DNA from: Tubulanus polymorphus
Lineage: Eukaryota; Nemertea; Palaeonemertea; Tubulaniformes; Tubulanidae
Assembly (NCBI RefSeq): GCF_964204645.1
Contig: NC_134028.1
Span: forward strand, 21,612,153-21,676,152
Direction of reading: 5' to 3'
Length of the DNA stretch: 64,000 bases
Shown one piece after another: positions 62,198-64,000 of this stretch. The notes under the pieces were generated by a model. That model saw nothing but the letters and a program-made list of their open reading frames with translations. It searched no databases and was not told where the DNA came from. A program made the position numbers and the translations under genes. Every line of letters begins with the position of its first letter. Positions within the stretch are counted from its first letter, which is position 1.

Positions 62198-62285
62198 CAT
62201 CCTCCCCAGCAGGGATTCGAACCTGTACGTGCCGTGGCTGAGTGTAGCGATGCCATCAGGTTCGAATCCCTGCCGTGGGAGGATG
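62198..62285. repeat. Inverted pair of tRNA box B-bearing segments
   Basis: CATCCTCCCCAGCAGGGATT at 62198 and its inverse ending GGGAGGATG at 62285 form a stem of about 28 bp; each arm holds a box B (GGTTCGAATCCC). The loop contains box A-like GTGGCTGAGTGTAGCGATGCC. It is probably the head of a tRNA-derived repeat, not a tRNA gene. Confidence 0.6.
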
Positions 62286-63174
62286 GGTGTTACGTGGAGA
62301 TTGCTACATGTAAGTAATTATTGCAGTGTTCGTTATTTGCTAGACTGTGCTTAATCCAAATAGTACAAGATCAATGAAATCAATGTGATCATCTTGATAA
62401 AGCAGGTTTCAATAAATACATGTAATAGCAATTCAGGCCGAACCGTAAGTATTAGGTATTCGTGTTATGTACGTAGCAAAGAATGTGTTAATGCACGATG
62501 ATACAAAAACTAAACGATTAAGGAAATCTAATGTATGATAAATGAAATATTTCGATCCCGGGGAAGATGACCAGATCTTCTCTTTTCTTGTCGATAACTA
62601 TTAGCACCAATATCGATTAAACTTTAAACCAAGCGCAAACCAGCAATACTCGATTCCAGAGTCTACAAAGATAAAATATTTAACGACACACTGTTGAAAT
62701 TTGTAATCAGTTCACTTCTATAAATGCCAGGCCTGTTATTGTCTGCTTGATAATGATTTCTAAGAAAACTTAAATGTACAAGGGATCTATACTTTTAAGC
62801 TCGGTAGAGACAAGAAACGAGGTATCAATTCTTCTCAGCCTTATATACAGCCAGTGAATCAAGTAGAACTTTGCAATGAGTCGCTAAAAGGGGAGTTGAA
62901 TATAAGTCCCACAATCACTAACCAAATATATCGTAACGTTAAAATTAATTATCAAAGTTCTGAATTTTCGGCTTTCAACTAAGGAATGATACTGTTTTTT
63001 AATAGGAAACCGAAAATTCGGATTTTTAACAATGAATTTTAAAGTTACGATATTCTAATTTTACGGCTTCGTGATTGCGATTGATTGTGATTGCGGGACG
63101 TATATTTAACAGCCAGTCAATAGGCCTTGAGAAGTCTTGAGATGTCATGAGATGGTGAGTTGCGAAGTTCCTAC

Positions 63175-63989
63175 CTTGAAATCCCAAATACAGATTTGCC
63201 CGTCAACAGCCGATGTAGTGAACTTCGAACAGTGGGATTTGTCTCCGGCATACATCGATATTTGACTGAATAATGAAATGAAAGCATACGTAAATAAAGG
63301 ACCCTGTCCAGTAGGAGTCCAGTAGGGGTACATTTTACTTTTGAGCACAAAAACGATTTATTCTGGGATTTGCAATGAATAACGTATAAAGATGAAATCT
63401 TAAGTACGTAAGTAGTATATAGGTTCAACTATGATGATATACACAAGCTGATTAACAAAACTTTGTAAATTAATTCCAACACTTATATCCCTCCACTAAA
63501 GACAAAATATCGGCTGTGTATATCCTGCCTCTAAGAGCTAACAGAAAGTTACTCTCAGGACCATTTTATAGGGATCAACCGTGTGGGTCCTAACAAAAGG
63601 TAATCAGAGATTTTCATTGGGATTTGTTGATTTCAATCTGCAACAGCCATTCCTTGATATGATCACTTTTTAAAAGTTTTATGCTTCCACTGAACAAGGT
63701 ACAATTTTGTCAGACATTCTCGTCTCGTCTTTTACTTTACATTAAATTGCCCTGAAAATATTGGGTAAGAAACTTAGACCGTGCCCCTGGCATAGGCCCT
63801 GTTATTCTGTTTTTGGGTAGAAACATCTGTTTCCAGTTATAAGAAGGCCAAACCAATGTGTGATGGGGTTGTAAGGGTCACTGCCCTATAAATAAACCTT
63901 ACGTGATTGTGTTCAGATGAATCGTTTTCGCAGCATCCTCATCCTCGGTTCCTTCATTAGCGTCAAGACTTCTGAATCGCTGCATCGCG
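63175..63989 (-). CDS. ARPC1: Actin-related protein 2/3 complex subunit 1 (ARPC1), 3' part, two exons
   Basis: WD40 beta-propeller subunit of the Arp2/3 complex, which nucleates branched actin. Two phase-matched exons are seen: 63903-63989 (AMQRFRSLDANEGTEDEDAA and HLNTIT) and 63175-63265 (QISMYAGDK, KFTTSAVDGQICIWDFK). These match the C-terminal part of the family, where human ARPC1A has the AMERFR insert followed by an NSITQVSIY strand and an IWDFK blade end. The gene enters from the right edge; the very short last exon after WDFK was not found. The acidic EGTEDEDAA replaces the basic stretch of the vertebrate insert. Confidence 0.88.
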
Positions 63990-64000
63990 CTGAAAATCAA

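Larger units (their letters stand above)
61386..63174. other. Intergenic / 3' flank between convergent methyltransferase and ARPC1 genes
   Basis: Contains a pogo-like MITE (61637-61853), a perfect hairpin (61855-61889), a tRNA-like inverted pair (62198-62285) and a segment near 62700-62765 that resembles 32390-32455. The last coding exon of ARPC1 should lie here or form a short readthrough, but was not identified. Confidence 0.5.

Overview
The window is animal nuclear DNA: AT-rich and intron-dense, with canonical GT-AG splice sites, and packed with short palindromic DNA transposons, tRNA-derived SINE-like sequence, and micro- and minisatellites. The gene set (unconventional myosin, bleomycin hydrolase, a beta-1,3-glycosyltransferase, a PLP-dependent phospho-lyase, a JMJD8 homologue, ARPC1) and the repeat style suggest a slowly evolving marine invertebrate, perhaps a lophotrochozoan. 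The species cannot be fixed from the sequence alone. All gene models were built by reading exons by eye and checking splice phase. They are not backed by RNA or database searches.

Layout. From 1 to 18324 on the minus strand lies the motor-domain part of an unconventional myosin (MyTH4-FERM type, class XV/VII-like); it starts at 18324 and runs off the left edge. Its introns carry two copies of a striking GGCGCC-rich fold-back element (4189-4934 and 7841-8680). From 18325 to 22928 is an intergenic stretch with tandem repeats and a small transposon just upstream of the next gene. At 22929-29335 (+) is a complete 11-exon bleomycin hydrolase; its seventh intron holds a nested transposon. At 32735-33901 (-) is a single-exon GT31 glycosyltransferase, convergent with it.

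From 34032 to 37315 lies the most unusual block: two inverted repeats of about 377 bp, themselves palindromic, enclose a very AT-rich 216-codon ORF and a 1.6-kb minisatellite of 24-bp units with a 497-bp higher-order period. From 40213 to 54036 (-) is a complete 11-exon ethanolamine-phosphate/phosphohydroxylysine phospho-lyase. It shares a 626-bp head-to-head intergenic region with a complete seven-exon JMJD8-like gene (54663-59254, +). An intronless SAM-dependent methyltransferase follows (60654-61385, +), and the 3' part of ARPC1 (63175-63989, -) runs off the right edge.

The host genes show no operon or shared pathway. Two concern actin (myosin, ARPC1), two are cytosolic catabolic enzymes (bleomycin hydrolase, the phospho-lyase), and two are probably secretory-pathway proteins (GT31, JMJD8). 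The main candidates for novelty are mobile DNA: the palindromic-TIR element at 34032-37315, the GGCGCC fold-back family with 6-bp target duplications and dense E2F-like motifs, and the nested small transposons.
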